Source of the DNA: Rubrivivax sp.
GTDB lineage: Bacteria > Pseudomonadota > Gammaproteobacteria > Burkholderiales > Burkholderiaceae_C
Assembly (NCBI GenBank): GCA_016790425.1
Contig: JAEUPF010000025.1
Span: 1-64,000 of the forward strand
Reading direction: 5' to 3'
Length of the DNA stretch: 64,000 nucleotides
The position numbers were made by a program, and so were the translations under genes. The notes beneath the pieces are model-generated. The model ran no database searches. It saw only the letters and a list, made by a program, of their open reading frames with translations, and had not been told where the DNA came from. Shown here in pieces: positions 37,331-45,758 of the stretch; the first letter of the stretch is position 1; each line of letters starts with the position of its first letter.

Positions 37331-37840
37331 ATGGACGCATGGCTGCATTCGCTGCTCGAGGCGCTCGCGTTGCCCCAGTACGGGCTCGTGACGGTGTTCG
37401 TCGTCTCGCTCGTCTCGGCCACGCTGCTGCCGATGGCCAGCGTCCCCGCCGTTTATGGCCTCGTCAAGCTCGACCCCGAGTTGTTCTGGCCGGCGCTGCT
37501 GGTGGCCACCGCCGGCAACACCACCGGCGGCGCGATCGACTACTGGATGGGCTACGGCGCCGAGCGCGCCTATGAGAAGCTGGCGCACAAGGCCGAGAAC
37601 GTGAAGGTGCCCGGGAAGAAGCACGACGCGCGCGCGCTGGCCTGGCTGCAGCGCTTCGGGCCGCCGGCGTGCCTGCTGGCGTGGCTGCCGTTCGTCGGCG
37701 ACCCGCTGTGCGCCGTGGCCGGCTGGCTGCGGCTGCCGTTCTGGCCTTGCGTGGCCTACATGGCGATCGGCAAGTTCCTGCGCTACCTGGTCTACGTCGG
37801 CGGGCTCTACTGGGCCGCGCCGGGTGCGCTGTCGCTCTGA
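37331..37840 (+). CDS. YqaA-family (SNARE-associated/DedA-related) membrane protein
   Basis: A 169-residue inner-membrane protein with four to five hydrophobic segments. The family pattern is present: SATLLPMASVPAVYGLV, ATAGNTTGGAIDYWMGYGAE and, after a basic loop, WLPFVGDPLCAVAGWLRLPFW. The conserved proline and glycine residues around PFVGDPL match the re-entrant loop of DedA relatives that handle undecaprenyl phosphate or phospholipids. The role of YqaA itself is unknown. It is a lone gene, divergent from dusB by 264 bp. Confidence 0.85.
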   Translation: MDAWLHSLLEALALPQYGLVTVFVVSLVSATLLPMASVPAVYGLVKLDPELFWPALLVATAGNTTGGAIDYWMGYGAERAYEKLAHKAENVKVPGKKHDARALAWLQRFGPPACLLAWLPFVGDPLCAVAGWLRLPFWPCVAYMAIGKFLRYLVYVGGLYWAAPGALSL

Positions 37841-37937
37841 AGGCGCGCCGCCATCCCCCCTGCAAGCCCTTGCAGGTAGCGCGCGGCGCGCCCGGCGAAC
37901 GAGAATCGCCGCTTCGCTTCCCGCCCGGGTCATCCCC

Positions 37938-39425
37938 TTGAGCACGCCCGCCTACGACGAACTGACCGCGACCTGGTCGCGCCTGCACCGCCTCGCGCAT
38001 CTGCAGTCCATCGCCGGCTGGGACCAGGCGGCCAACATGCCGCCCAAGGGTGTGGAAGCGCGCGCCGCGGCCATGGCCGAGATGGCCGCGCTGCTGCACC
38101 GCATGCGCACCGACCCGAAGCTGCCGCAACAGCTCGAGCGCGCCGAGCAAGAGCCGCTGGCCGACGCCGAGCGCGCCAACCTGCGCGAGATGCGACGCGA
38201 ATGGCGGCAGGCCAATGCGCTGCCCGAGTCGCTGGTGCAGCGCCAGCAACTCGCCGCCAGCCGCTGCGAGCACGCCTGGCGCACGCAGCGGCCGCGCAAC
38301 GACTGGGCCGGCTTCCTCGGCAACTTCCGCGACGTGCTGGCGCTGGCGCGCGAAGAGGCGGCGCTGCTTGCCGCCGAGACCGGCCTCACGAAGTACGACG
38401 CGCTGATGGACCGCTTCGAGCCGGGCATGACGAGCGCGCGCCTGGACGCCATCTTCGGCGACGTGCGGCAATGGCTGCCCGACCTCGTGCAGCGCGTCAT
38501 GGCGCGCCAGGGCCGCGAGGCGGTGGTGCAGCCGGTGGGGCCGTTCCCGGTCGACCAGCAGCGCGCGCTGTGCGAGCAGGCGATGCGGCTGCTCGGCTTC
38601 GACTTCGAGGCCGGCCGGCTGGACGTGAGCGCGCACCCGTTCTGCGGCGGCGTGCCCGAGGACGTGCGCATGACGACGCGCTTTCGCGCCGACGAGTTCC
38701 TCGGCAGTCTGATGGGCACGGTGCACGAGACCGGGCACGGCCGCTACGAGCAGAACCTGCCGCGGCAGTGGCTGGGGCAACCGCTGGCCAACGCGCGCTC
38801 GATGGCGCTGCACGAGAGCCAGAGCCTGAGCTTCGAGATGCAGCTCGGCGCGCACCCGGGCTTCGTCGCCCACCTGGCGCCGCTGGTGGCCGCCGCGTTC
38901 GGGCCGCACCCGGCCTACGAAGCGGGCAACCTGCACCGGCTGCTGACGCGCGTGAAGCCCGGGCTCATCCGCGTCGACGCCGACGAGGCGACCTACCCGG
39001 CGCACGTGATCCTGCGCTACGAGATCGAGCGGCCGCTGATCGAGGGCGACATCGAAGCCGAGGACGTGCCGGCGCTGTGGGACGCGAAGATGATGGAGCT
39101 GCTCGGCCTGGACACGCGCGGCAACCTCGCCGACGGCCCGCTGCAGGACGTGCACTGGCCCGAGGCCCTGTTCGGCTACTTCCCGTGCTACTCGCTGGGC
39201 GCGATGTACGCGGCGCAGTGGTTCGCGGCGATGCGCCGCGCCGTGCCCGACCTCGACGCGCGCATCGGCCGCGGCGACTTCGCGGTCGTCTTCGACTGGC
39301 TGGGCGAGAACATCTGGAGCCAGGGCAGCCGCTGGAGCACCGACGAGCTGGCCCGGCGCGCCAGCGGCGAGGCGCTGAACCCGGCGCACTTCCGCGCCCA
39401 CCTGGAGGCGCGCTACCTCGGCTGA
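37938..39425 (+). CDS. M32-family thermostable carboxypeptidase
   Basis: A 495-residue cytoplasmic zinc carboxypeptidase of the Taq/Pfu M32 family. The motif HETGH is at residues 263-267, followed by the third ligand glutamate in HESQSLSFEMQLG about 30 residues on; HPFCGGVPEDVRMTTRF upstream is the family HPF motif. It begins STPAYDELTATWSRLHRLAH, the normal N-terminus, which requires a TTG start at 37938; no ATG or GTG gives a full domain. The start codon therefore deserves checking. It is convergent with a hypothetical gene 37 bp away. Confidence 0.9.
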   Translation: MSTPAYDELTATWSRLHRLAHLQSIAGWDQAANMPPKGVEARAAAMAEMAALLHRMRTDPKLPQQLERAEQEPLADAERANLREMRREWRQANALPESLVQRQQLAASRCEHAWRTQRPRNDWAGFLGNFRDVLALAREEAALLAAETGLTKYDALMDRFEPGMTSARLDAIFGDVRQWLPDLVQRVMARQGREAVVQPVGPFPVDQQRALCEQAMRLLGFDFEAGRLDVSAHPFCGGVPEDVRMTTRFRADEFLGSLMGTVHETGHGRYEQNLPRQWLGQPLANARSMALHESQSLSFEMQLGAHPGFVAHLAPLVAAAFGPHPAYEAGNLHRLLTRVKPGLIRVDADEATYPAHVILRYEIERPLIEGDIEAEDVPALWDAKMMELLGLDTRGNLADGPLQDVHWPEALFGYFPCYSLGAMYAAQWFAAMRRAVPDLDARIGRGDFAVVFDWLGENIWSQGSRWSTDELARRASGEALNPAHFRAHLEARYLG

Positions 39426-39462
39426 GACGGCGGCCTGGGCGGCCGCTGCCGGCTCGACAGTG

Positions 39463-39957
39463 TCAGTGGCCGCCGCCGGACCGGGCTTCGGCCAGCGCGT
39501 TCATGAAGTCGCTCTCGCTGCCTTCGCTGATGACGACCGTGCTCTGCGGGTCGTGCGGCGAGAGCTGGTGCGTCTGCTGCTCGCGCGCCTGCTGGCGCAG
39601 CGAGCGGTGCACGAGCGCCAGCAGGTCCTGGATCGGTCCGTCGCCGGCTTCCAGCGGCAGGATGCGCAACTGCTGGTGGATCTTCGTGAGGCCCTTGGGC
39701 GAGATCGCCGGCACCGCGGCGGCGCCGTGCTCGATGAGCGCCACCTCCAGGGCCGCCAGGTGCGGCAGCGCAGCGCGCGAGCCCTGCACGCGGTCCAGCA
39801 GCGCCTGCAGCGAGCGCTGCATCAGCCGCCCGCGCAGCAGGTCGCCCGACGCGCCCTGGTTCGCCGGCGGCGGCAGCGCTGCGCCGGCGGCAGCCGCTGA
39901 GCGGCGGCGGTCGACGACAGCATCGGCGGCGAAAGCGATGGCGGGGCGGGCGGACAT
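39463..39957 (-). CDS. Conserved-looking hypothetical protein
   Basis: A 164-residue protein that I do not recognise. It has no signal peptide or membrane segment. The N-terminal 40 residues are Ala-rich and probably disordered; residues 45-130 are predicted helical, with SLQALLDRVQGSRAALPHLA and KGLTKIHQQLRILPLEAGDG. The C-terminus is acidic and Ser-rich. Codon use matches the neighbours, and the frame is bounded by an ATG, a plausible spacer to the phasin gene and a tight convergent end, all favouring a real gene. No function is assigned. Confidence 0.6.
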   Translation of the reverse strand: MSARPAIAFAADAVVDRRRSAAAAGAALPPPANQGASGDLLRGRLMQRSLQALLDRVQGSRAALPHLAALEVALIEHGAAAVPAISPKGLTKIHQQLRILPLEAGDGPIQDLLALVHRSLRQQAREQQTHQLSPHDPQSTVVISEGSESDFMNALAEARSGGGH

Positions 39958-39982
39958 GGCGGGGCAGGCGGCGGCGTGAGAG

Positions 39983-40000
39983 GCCGGCGAAAAAGCCGGC
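39983..40000 (-). terminator. Hairpin downstream of the phasin gene
   Basis: A perfect stem GCCGGC (39983-39988 with 39995-40000) closes a loop that reads TTTTTC on the minus strand. It lies 100 bp after the phasin stop and 26 bp before the hypothetical gene start. There is no following T-tract, so intrinsic termination is doubtful; it may be an attenuating or processing structure. Confidence 0.35.
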
Positions 40001-40099
40001 CCGTTGTCCTCTGCCCTGCTTATCGGCGCCGCCGCGCTGGCGCTTGAGGCGTTCCCTCCCCCCAGGCGCGCCGAGCGCCGCCACTGCGCGGCGCCGCCT

Positions 40100-40633
40100 T
40101 CAGGCCGCGGCGGCGGTCTTGCGCGCGCGCTTGGCCGCAGGGGCTGCCGGGGCCTTGGCGACCTTGGCCGCCTTGCTGCCGCCGAGCCGGGCCACCGCGG
40201 CAGCCAGTTCGTCGACGCGCTTGTTCAGCGCCGCCACGTCCTTGGCGGTGGGAACGCCGAGCTTGCTCATCGCCTTGGCGGTGCGCTGCTCGAAGATCGA
40301 CTCGAGCTTGTCCCAGTTCTGCCCCGCCTTGCTGGTGACGGTGTCGGCCATCGCGCTCATCTTGCCGGTGACTTCGGCGATCTTGTCCTCGGCCATGCCC
40401 TGTGTCTTCTTCTGCAGGCTCACGCCTTCCTTGACCAGCGCGTCGAAGACCTTGCCGCCTTCTTCCTGCGCCTTGGCGAAGGCGCCCATGCCCGCCAGCC
40501 AGATCTGCTGCGCCGAGTCCTTCACCGAAGCGGCCAGCTTGCTCGTGTTCAGGCCGGCGGCGAAGTCGGCGCCGGCGCTCCTGGCGCTGCCCTTGCCGCT
40601 GCCCGCGGAACCCTTGCTGATCTTCTTGACCAT
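40100..40633 (-). CDS. Phasin, PHA granule-associated protein
   Basis: A 177-residue phasin of the TIGR01837 type that coats polyhydroxyalkanoate granules and controls their size. The core WLAGMGAFAKAQEEGGKVFD (about residues 44-63) and the LVKEGVSLQKKT block are diagnostic; residues 80-140 form an amphipathic coiled coil, and the tail (about 150-177) is Ala/Lys/Pro-rich. ATG 40633 (MVKKISKGS) is preceded by GAGAGG; upstream codons have no family similarity. It is divergent from the fatty acyl-CoA reductase gene. Confidence 0.92.
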   Translation of the reverse strand: MVKKISKGSAGSGKGSARSAGADFAAGLNTSKLAASVKDSAQQIWLAGMGAFAKAQEEGGKVFDALVKEGVSLQKKTQGMAEDKIAEVTGKMSAMADTVTSKAGQNWDKLESIFEQRTAKAMSKLGVPTAKDVAALNKRVDELAAAVARLGGSKAAKVAKAPAAPAAKRARKTAAAA

Positions 40634-40833
40634 GGCGTGCGTGTCCTCTCGTATGTCTCGTGGGTGGTGGTGGTTCGCCTCCCGCCGCTGGCACGGAAAG
40701 CGCGAGCGAATATAGGGTTCCCCCGCGGTGCGCGCAGCCCGAATCTCTAGTGAGGGCGCTCTATCCTTGCCCGGCGAGGACCGCTGCAAGCGCGGCGGCA
40801 GGCAACGACACGCGAGCCTTGAGGAGACAAGCG

Positions 40834-42834
40834 ATGCACTACTTCGTCACCGGCGCCACCGGCTTCATCGGCCGGCGGCTCGTCAAGGCGCTGCTGGCGC
40901 GGCGCGGCACGACGGTGTCGTTCCTGGTGCGCGCCGGCAGCGAGGGCAAGGTCGGCGATCTGCTCGCGTTCTGGGGCACCACCAAGGCACGCGCCATCCC
41001 CGTCACCGGCGACCTGACGGCCAAGAAGCTCGGCGTCTCCGCCGACGCGCTGAAGGCGATGAAGGGGAACATCGACGCCGTCTTCCACCTCGCTGCCGTC
41101 TACGACCTCTCGGCCGACGAGGAAAGCCAGGTGCGCGTGAACATCGAAGGCACGCGCAACCTGGTCGAGTTCGCCAAGGCGGTCGACGCGAAGCACCTGC
41201 ACCACGTCAGCAGCATCGCCGCCGCGGGCCTGTACGAGGGCGTCTTCCGCGAGGACATGTTCGACGAGGCCGAGAACCTCGAGCACCCGTACTTCAGCAC
41301 CAAGCACGAGAGCGAGAAGATCGTCCGCACCGAGTCCAAGGTGCCGTGGACGGTGTACCGCCCGGCCTTCGTCGTCGGCGACAGCAGCACCGGCGAGATG
41401 GACAAGATCGACGGCCCGTACTACTTCTTCAAGCTCATCCAGCGCATGCGGCAGTTCCTGCCGCCGTGGCTGCCCAGCGTCGGCCTCGAAGGCGGGCGCA
41501 TCAACATCGTGCCGGTGGACTTCGTGGTCGCCTGCATCGACCACATCAGCCACCTGCACAACAGGAACGCCATCGCCGGCAAGGCGTTCCACCTCGTCGA
41601 CCCCAAGGGCTACCGCGTCGGCGACGTGCTCGACATCTTCAGCCGTGCCGCGCACGCGCCGAAGATGAACCTCTTCGTCAACGCGGCGCTGCTGGGCTTC
41701 ATCCCCAAGAGCGTGAAGAAGGGGATGATGGCGCTGGCGCCGGTGCGCCGCATCCGGCGTGCGGTGATGAAGGACCTCGGGCTGCCCGAGGACATCTTCA
41801 CCTTCCTCAACTGGCCCACGCGCTACGACCGGCGCGCGCTCGACGCGGTGCTCGAAGGCAGCGGCATCGAGTGCCCCGACCTGCACGACTACGCCTGGCG
41901 GCTGTGGGACTACTGGGAGCGGCACCTCGACCCGGCGCTGTTCATCGACCGCTCGCTGCGCGGCCAGGTCGCCGGCAAGGTGGTGCTCGTCACCGGCGGC
42001 AGCTCGGGCATCGGCCTGGCCACCGCGCACAAGTTCGCCGAGGCCGGCGCGACGACGATCATCTGCGGCCGCGACCCCGACAAGCTCGACGAGGCCTGCG
42101 CCGAGGCGAAGGCCAAGGGGCACGCCTTCATCGCCTACCCGGTCGACCTGGCCGAGATGGCCGACGTCGACCGCTTCGTGGCGCTGCTGCTGGAAAAGCA
42201 CGGCGGCGTTGACTTCCTCGTCAACAACGCCGGCCGCTCGATCCGCCGCGCCATCGAGAGCAGCTACGACCGCTTCCACGACTACGAGCGCACGATGCAG
42301 CTGAACTACTTCGGCTGCCTGCGCATCACGATGGGCCTGCTGCCGGCGATGGTGGCGCGCAAGAAGGGCCACGTCGTCAACATCAGCTCGATCGGCGTGC
42401 TGACCAACGCGCCGCGCTTTTCCGCCTACGTCGCCAGCAAGGCGGCGCTGGACGCGTGGACGCGCTGTGCCTCCAGCGAGTTCGCCGACCAGGGCATCAC
42501 CTTCACGACGATCAACATGCCGCTGGTGCGCACGCCGATGATCGCGCCGACGAAGATCTACAACAACGTGCCCACGCTGAGCCCCGAGGAGGCCGCCGAC
42601 ATGGTGGCGCAGGCGTGCATCGACAAGCCGGTGCGCATCGCCACGCGCCTGGGCATGTTCGGCGAGCTGCTGCATGCCACCGTGCCGCGCGTGGCGCAGA
42701 TCGTCATGAACACGAGCTTCCGCATGTTCCCCGATTCGTCGGCGGCCAAGGGCGACAAGGCCGGTGCGGCGAAGCCGCAGCTCAGTGCGGAGGCGGTGGC
42801 GATGCAGCAGCTGATGCGCGGTATTCACTTCTAG
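40834..42834 (+). CDS. Two-domain fatty acyl-CoA reductase (Maqu_2507-like)
   Basis: A 666-residue fusion. The N-terminal extended SDR domain starts YFVTGATGFIGRRLVKALLA (about 3-22) with YFSTKHESEK as its Tyr-x3-Lys site; the C-terminal classical SDR starts VVLVTGGSSGIGLATAHKFA (about 384-403) with FLVNNAG and SAYVASKAALD. The size and arrangement match the Marinobacter Maqu_2507 enzyme, which reduces acyl-CoA through the aldehyde to a fatty alcohol with NADPH, for wax-ester synthesis. GAGGAG lies 8 bases before the ATG. No wax synthase is in the window. Confidence 0.88.
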   Translation: MHYFVTGATGFIGRRLVKALLARRGTTVSFLVRAGSEGKVGDLLAFWGTTKARAIPVTGDLTAKKLGVSADALKAMKGNIDAVFHLAAVYDLSADEESQVRVNIEGTRNLVEFAKAVDAKHLHHVSSIAAAGLYEGVFREDMFDEAENLEHPYFSTKHESEKIVRTESKVPWTVYRPAFVVGDSSTGEMDKIDGPYYFFKLIQRMRQFLPPWLPSVGLEGGRINIVPVDFVVACIDHISHLHNRNAIAGKAFHLVDPKGYRVGDVLDIFSRAAHAPKMNLFVNAALLGFIPKSVKKGMMALAPVRRIRRAVMKDLGLPEDIFTFLNWPTRYDRRALDAVLEGSGIECPDLHDYAWRLWDYWERHLDPALFIDRSLRGQVAGKVVLVTGGSSGIGLATAHKFAEAGATTIICGRDPDKLDEACAEAKAKGHAFIAYPVDLAEMADVDRFVALLLEKHGGVDFLVNNAGRSIRRAIESSYDRFHDYERTMQLNYFGCLRITMGLLPAMVARKKGHVVNISSIGVLTNAPRFSAYVASKAALDAWTRCASSEFADQGITFTTINMPLVRTPMIAPTKIYNNVPTLSPEEAADMVAQACIDKPVRIATRLGMFGELLHATVPRVAQIVMNTSFRMFPDSSAAKGDKAGAAKPQLSAEAVAMQQLMRGIHF

Positions 42835-42843
42835 GCGCGCTGG

Positions 42844-42880
42844 CGCAATGGAGCCGGCGGCTGCGCCGCGGCTCATTGCG
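42844..42880. terminator. Hairpin between convergent genes
   Basis: The arms CGCAATGGAGCCG (42844-42856) and CGGCTCATTGCG (42869-42880) pair with a single bulged base; the 12-base loop contains a second small CGGC/GCCG stem. It lies between the acyl-CoA reductase stop (42834) and the oxidoreductase stop (42963), which converge, so it could terminate transcription from both sides. There is no T-tract. Confidence 0.5.
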
Positions 42881-42962
42881 TGGGGAGCGAATTCGCGCCG
42901 CCTGCCGGCGGCGCTGCCCTTGCGCCGCCGGTGCCGGGAGGGTCGCTGGCGCGCGCGCCGGC

Positions 42963-44036
42963 CTACTCGCGCGCGATCTCCAGCACCAGCTTGCCGAAGT
43001 TCCCGCCGCTGAAGAGCTTCAGCAGCGTGGCGGGGAAGTCGCGCACCGTGCCTTGCACAACGTCTTCGCGGCTCTTCAGGCGGCCGTCCTTCAGGTAGCC
43101 GGCCAGTTCGGCCACCGCCTGCGGATAGCGGTCGGCATAGTCGAACACCACCATGCCTTCCATGCGGGCGCGGTTGACCAGCAGCGACAGGTAGTTCTTC
43201 GGCCCCGGCGTCGCGCCGGTGGCGTTGTACTGGCTGATGGCGCCGCAGATCACCACGCGCGCCTTGCGGTTCAGGCGCGCCAGCGCCGCGTCGAGGATGT
43301 CGCCGCCGACGTTGTCGAAGTAGATGTCGACGCCGTTGCCGCAATGCTTCTTCAGGCCCTCGCGCACCGCGTCCCAGCGCTCGACCCCCGCCGGCGCCGG
43401 CTGCTTGTAGTCGATGCAGGCATCGAAGCCGAGCTCGTTGACCACCCACTCGCACTTGGCCGGCCCGCCGGCGATGCCCACCGCGCGCAGGCCCTTGATG
43501 CGCGCGAGCTGGCCCACCGTCTGGCCCACCGCACCGGCGGCGCCCGAGACGAGCAGCGTCTCGCCGGGCTTGGGCTGGCCCACCTCCATCAAGCCGAAGT
43601 ACGCCGTCATGCCGGGCATGCCGAGCACGTTGAGCCACTGCGTGAGGCTGCCCAGGCGGGTGTCGATGCGCGCCAGGCCGGAGCGCTTCACCTGAGCGGC
43701 GTCGACTCGCCAGTACTCCTGCACGCCGGGCGTGCCGCTGACCTTGTCGCCGACCGCGAAGGCGGCGTCGTTCGAAGCGACGACGACACCGACGCCGCCG
43801 GCGCGCATCACTTCGCCGATGCCCACCGGCGCGATGTAGCTGCGGCCTTCGTTCATCCAGCCGCGCATCGCCGGGTCGAGCGACAGCGCCAGCACCTTCA
43901 CCAGCAGGCCGCCTTCGGGCGCCTCGCCCACCGGCTCCTCGGTGAACTGCCAGTCGCCGGCCGCGGGCAGGCCGCGCGGGCGCGCGGCGAGGCGGACCTG
44001 GTGGTTGACGAGCGTGGCCGTGGTTGCGGTGTTCAT
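42963..44036 (-). CDS. NADP-dependent MDR oxidoreductase (CurA/leukotriene reductase-like)
   Basis: A 357-residue zinc-independent medium-chain dehydrogenase. The NADPH-binding motif is VSGAAGAVGQTVGQLARIKG (about 158-177); other family blocks are LALSLDPAMRGWMNE, MPGMTAYFGLMEVGQPKPGE and DIYFDNVGGDILDAAL. Relatives reduce enone double bonds (CurA, prostaglandin reductase). The physiological substrate is unknown. ATG 44036 is used; an ATG three codons upstream is as good. It is third in a same-strand row after the CusF-like and CDF genes, 50 bp from the latter. Confidence 0.9.
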   Translation of the reverse strand: MNTATTATLVNHQVRLAARPRGLPAAGDWQFTEEPVGEAPEGGLLVKVLALSLDPAMRGWMNEGRSYIAPVGIGEVMRAGGVGVVVASNDAAFAVGDKVSGTPGVQEYWRVDAAQVKRSGLARIDTRLGSLTQWLNVLGMPGMTAYFGLMEVGQPKPGETLLVSGAAGAVGQTVGQLARIKGLRAVGIAGGPAKCEWVVNELGFDACIDYKQPAPAGVERWDAVREGLKKHCGNGVDIYFDNVGGDILDAALARLNRKARVVICGAISQYNATGATPGPKNYLSLLVNRARMEGMVVFDYADRYPQAVAELAGYLKDGRLKSREDVVQGTVRDFPATLLKLFSGGNFGKLVLEIARE

Positions 44037-44086
44037 CGAGGGCATCCTTCTTGTCGGGTCGCGCCCGGCACGGCCGCTGCGGCGCC

Positions 44087-45280
44087 TCAGGCGGGTTTCG
44101 ATGATGCCGCGGCGGCCGGCGGCGCGGCGTCGCATCCCGGACAGCGGTGCACTTCCACCGTCACGTGCCTGAGCGCGCCGATGCGTGCCAGCTGCTGCCG
44201 GTAGTGCGCCGGCGGCCGCGGATCGTCGGCCACCACGGCCAGCGCCGCGCACCAGGCGCGCCCGCCCACCTGCCAGACGTGCAGGTCGGCGACGGTGGCG
44301 TCGCCGTCGCTTTCGATCGCCTCGCGGATGCGCGCGGCGAGCTTCGGGTCGGCGGTGGCGTCGACGAGGGCACGCGCGCTGCCGCCGAGCACGCCGCGCG
44401 ACCACTGCACGATGACCAGCGCGCCCACCAGCGCCACCGCCGGGTCGAGCCACAGCCAGCCGAACAGCACGCCGCCGCCGAGCGCCGCGATCGCCAGCAC
44501 CGAGGTCAGCGCATCGGCCAGCACGTGCAGGTATGCGGCATTGAAATTGTGGTCGTGGCCGTGGCCGTGGCCATGTGCGTGATCGTGCGCGTGGCCGCGC
44601 GCGTGGTCGTGCGCGTGGTCCGGCGCGTGATCGTGCGCGTGACCCCGTTCTTGGTCGTGCGCATGGCCGTGGTGGTGCGGATGAGCGTCGCCCTCGGCGT
44701 CGCCGCGCGGTCGCGCGGAGTGGAGGTGGCCGTGCTCGGCGGCGCCGCGGCTCGCCGAGGCGCCGGCCGCGCTGCCGCGCCGGTGCCCGCGCATCAGCAT
44801 CGCCGCGCTGGCCAGGTTGACGGCCAGGCCCACGCAGGCCACGGCCAGCGCCGGCGCGAAGGCCACCGGCACCGGGTTCACGAGCCTCGCCACGCTGTCG
44901 ACGACCAGCCACAGCGCCACCACCAGCAGCGCCAGGCCGCTGGTGTAGGCCGCGAGCACCTCGATCTTCCAGCCGCCGAACGTGTAGCGCGCGCCGGCGG
45001 CATGGCCCGCTGCGGCATGCGCTTCCACTCGCGCAGCCAGGCGGTAGGCCAGCCACGCGCCGCCGATGGCCAGCGCGTGCGTGCCCATGTGCCAGCCGTC
45101 GGCCGTCAGCGCCAGCGAGCCGCTCCACCAGCCGGCCAGCAACTCCGCGGCCATCGTGGCCAGCGTCAGCAGCGTCACCGCGCCCATCGCGCGGCCGCGG
45201 CCGGCACGGCCGGGATCGGCGAAGCCGTGCGAATGCGCGGCGCCGCTGAGGTCGTGCGGGCGCGCCGCGCTCACGCTCAT
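44087..45280 (-). CDS. Cation diffusion facilitator (DmeF-like) metal exporter
   Basis: A 397-residue inner-membrane exporter. Six transmembrane helices are split by a long cytoplasmic loop (about residues 178-248) that is extremely His-rich, for example [20 protein letters not shown]. The metal site in TM2 is [12 protein letters not shown] (the HxxxD-type position has a second His here, as in DmeF), and TM5 has [12 protein letters not shown]. The C-terminal domain includes [17 protein letters not shown]. DmeF relatives export Co(II), Ni(II) or Zn(II). It follows the CusF-like gene by 25 bp and probably shares its transcript. Confidence 0.9.
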   Translation of the reverse strand: MSVSAARPHDLSGAAHSHGFADPGRAGRGRAMGAVTLLTLATMAAELLAGWWSGSLALTADGWHMGTHALAIGGAWLAYRLAARVEAHAAAGHAAGARYTFGGWKIEVLAAYTSGLALLVVALWLVVDSVARLVNPVPVAFAPALAVACVGLAVNLASAAMLMRGHRRGSAAGASASRGAAEHGHLHSARPRGDAEGDAHPHHHGHAHDQERGHAHDHAPDHAHDHARGHAHDHAHGHGHGHDHNFNAAYLHVLADALTSVLAIAALGGGVLFGWLWLDPAVALVGALVIVQWSRGVLGGSARALVDATADPKLAARIREAIESDGDATVADLHVWQVGGRAWCAALAVVADDPRPPAHYRQQLARIGALRHVTVEVHRCPGCDAAPPAAAASSKPA

Positions 45281-45305
45281 CGGCGAACCTTGGGCGCGGC
45301 GGCCC

Positions 45306-45617
45306 TCAGGAGGCCTTGGCGATGGCCGTCACGGTGTACTGGCCGCCGATCTTTTCGCCGGTGAAGCGCACCTTGTCGCCGACGGCCAGCCCGTCGAGCA
45401 TCTTGGCGTCGCGCACGCGCCAGACCATGCGCATCGGCGGCATGTCCAGCGCCTTGATCTCGCCGTGCTTCAGCTCGATGCGGCTGCCGGCCTTGTCGAT
45501 CTTGGTCACTTCGCCGCTGGCCTGCCCGGCGCCTTGCGCGCGCACGGCCACCGCCGTCAATGCCAGGGCTGCGGCGGCCGAAGCCATCAGCATGCGTCGC
45601 TTGATCGTCACTTCCAC
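45306..45617 (-). CDS. CusF-like periplasmic copper-binding protein
   Basis: A 103-residue exported protein: signal peptide about 1-27 (ending VRAQG), then an OB-like CusF domain. Metal residues are visible in [20 protein letters not shown]: one His and the Met-x2-Met-x-Met series, as in CusF-type Cu(I)/Ag(I) chaperones; the E. coli tryptophan position is a methionine here. The GTG at 45617 has AGGAG and AAAGG just upstream and gives [15 protein letters not shown]; the ATG at 45593 is an alternative. It is first in a CusF-CDF-oxidoreductase row, suggesting a metal-stress unit. Confidence 0.87.
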   Translation of the reverse strand: MEVTIKRRMLMASAAAALALTAVAVRAQGAGQASGEVTKIDKAGSRIELKHGEIKALDMPPMRMVWRVRDAKMLDGLAVGDKVRFTGEKIGGQYTVTAIAKAS

Positions 45618-45696
45618 TTTGCCTTTCTCCTTGCCTGCGCAGCCACCGGGCCTGCGCGACGATGGGAACCGGCGCATTGTCGCCCGCCGGCGCTTC

Positions 45697-45702
45697 CTAC
45701 AA
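45697..45702 (+). promoter_or_regulatory. Candidate -10 box upstream of argB
   Basis: TACAAT at 45697-45702 matches a sigma-70 -10 box; no good -35 is seen at 16-18 bases. A transcript starting near 45709 would make the ATG at 45711 almost leaderless but would give the ATG at 45759 a leader of about 50 bases, which supports the latter as the argB start. Confidence 0.4.
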
Positions 45703-45758
45703 TGCCCGCAATGCCAACCGAGAGGTTGGCCGGCAAAGCCCGCCTTCGAAAGCCGCCC

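Noticed and set aside
42841..42962. Small gene between the acyl-CoA reductase and the oxidoreductase
   Set aside because: No frame with a start and a plausible composition; the space is filled by a hairpin between convergent genes.
44571..44680. Repeat array of gtgcgtg/gtcgtg units
   Set aside because: It is simply the His-Asp codon run of the CDF exporter's metal-binding loop, under protein-level explanation.
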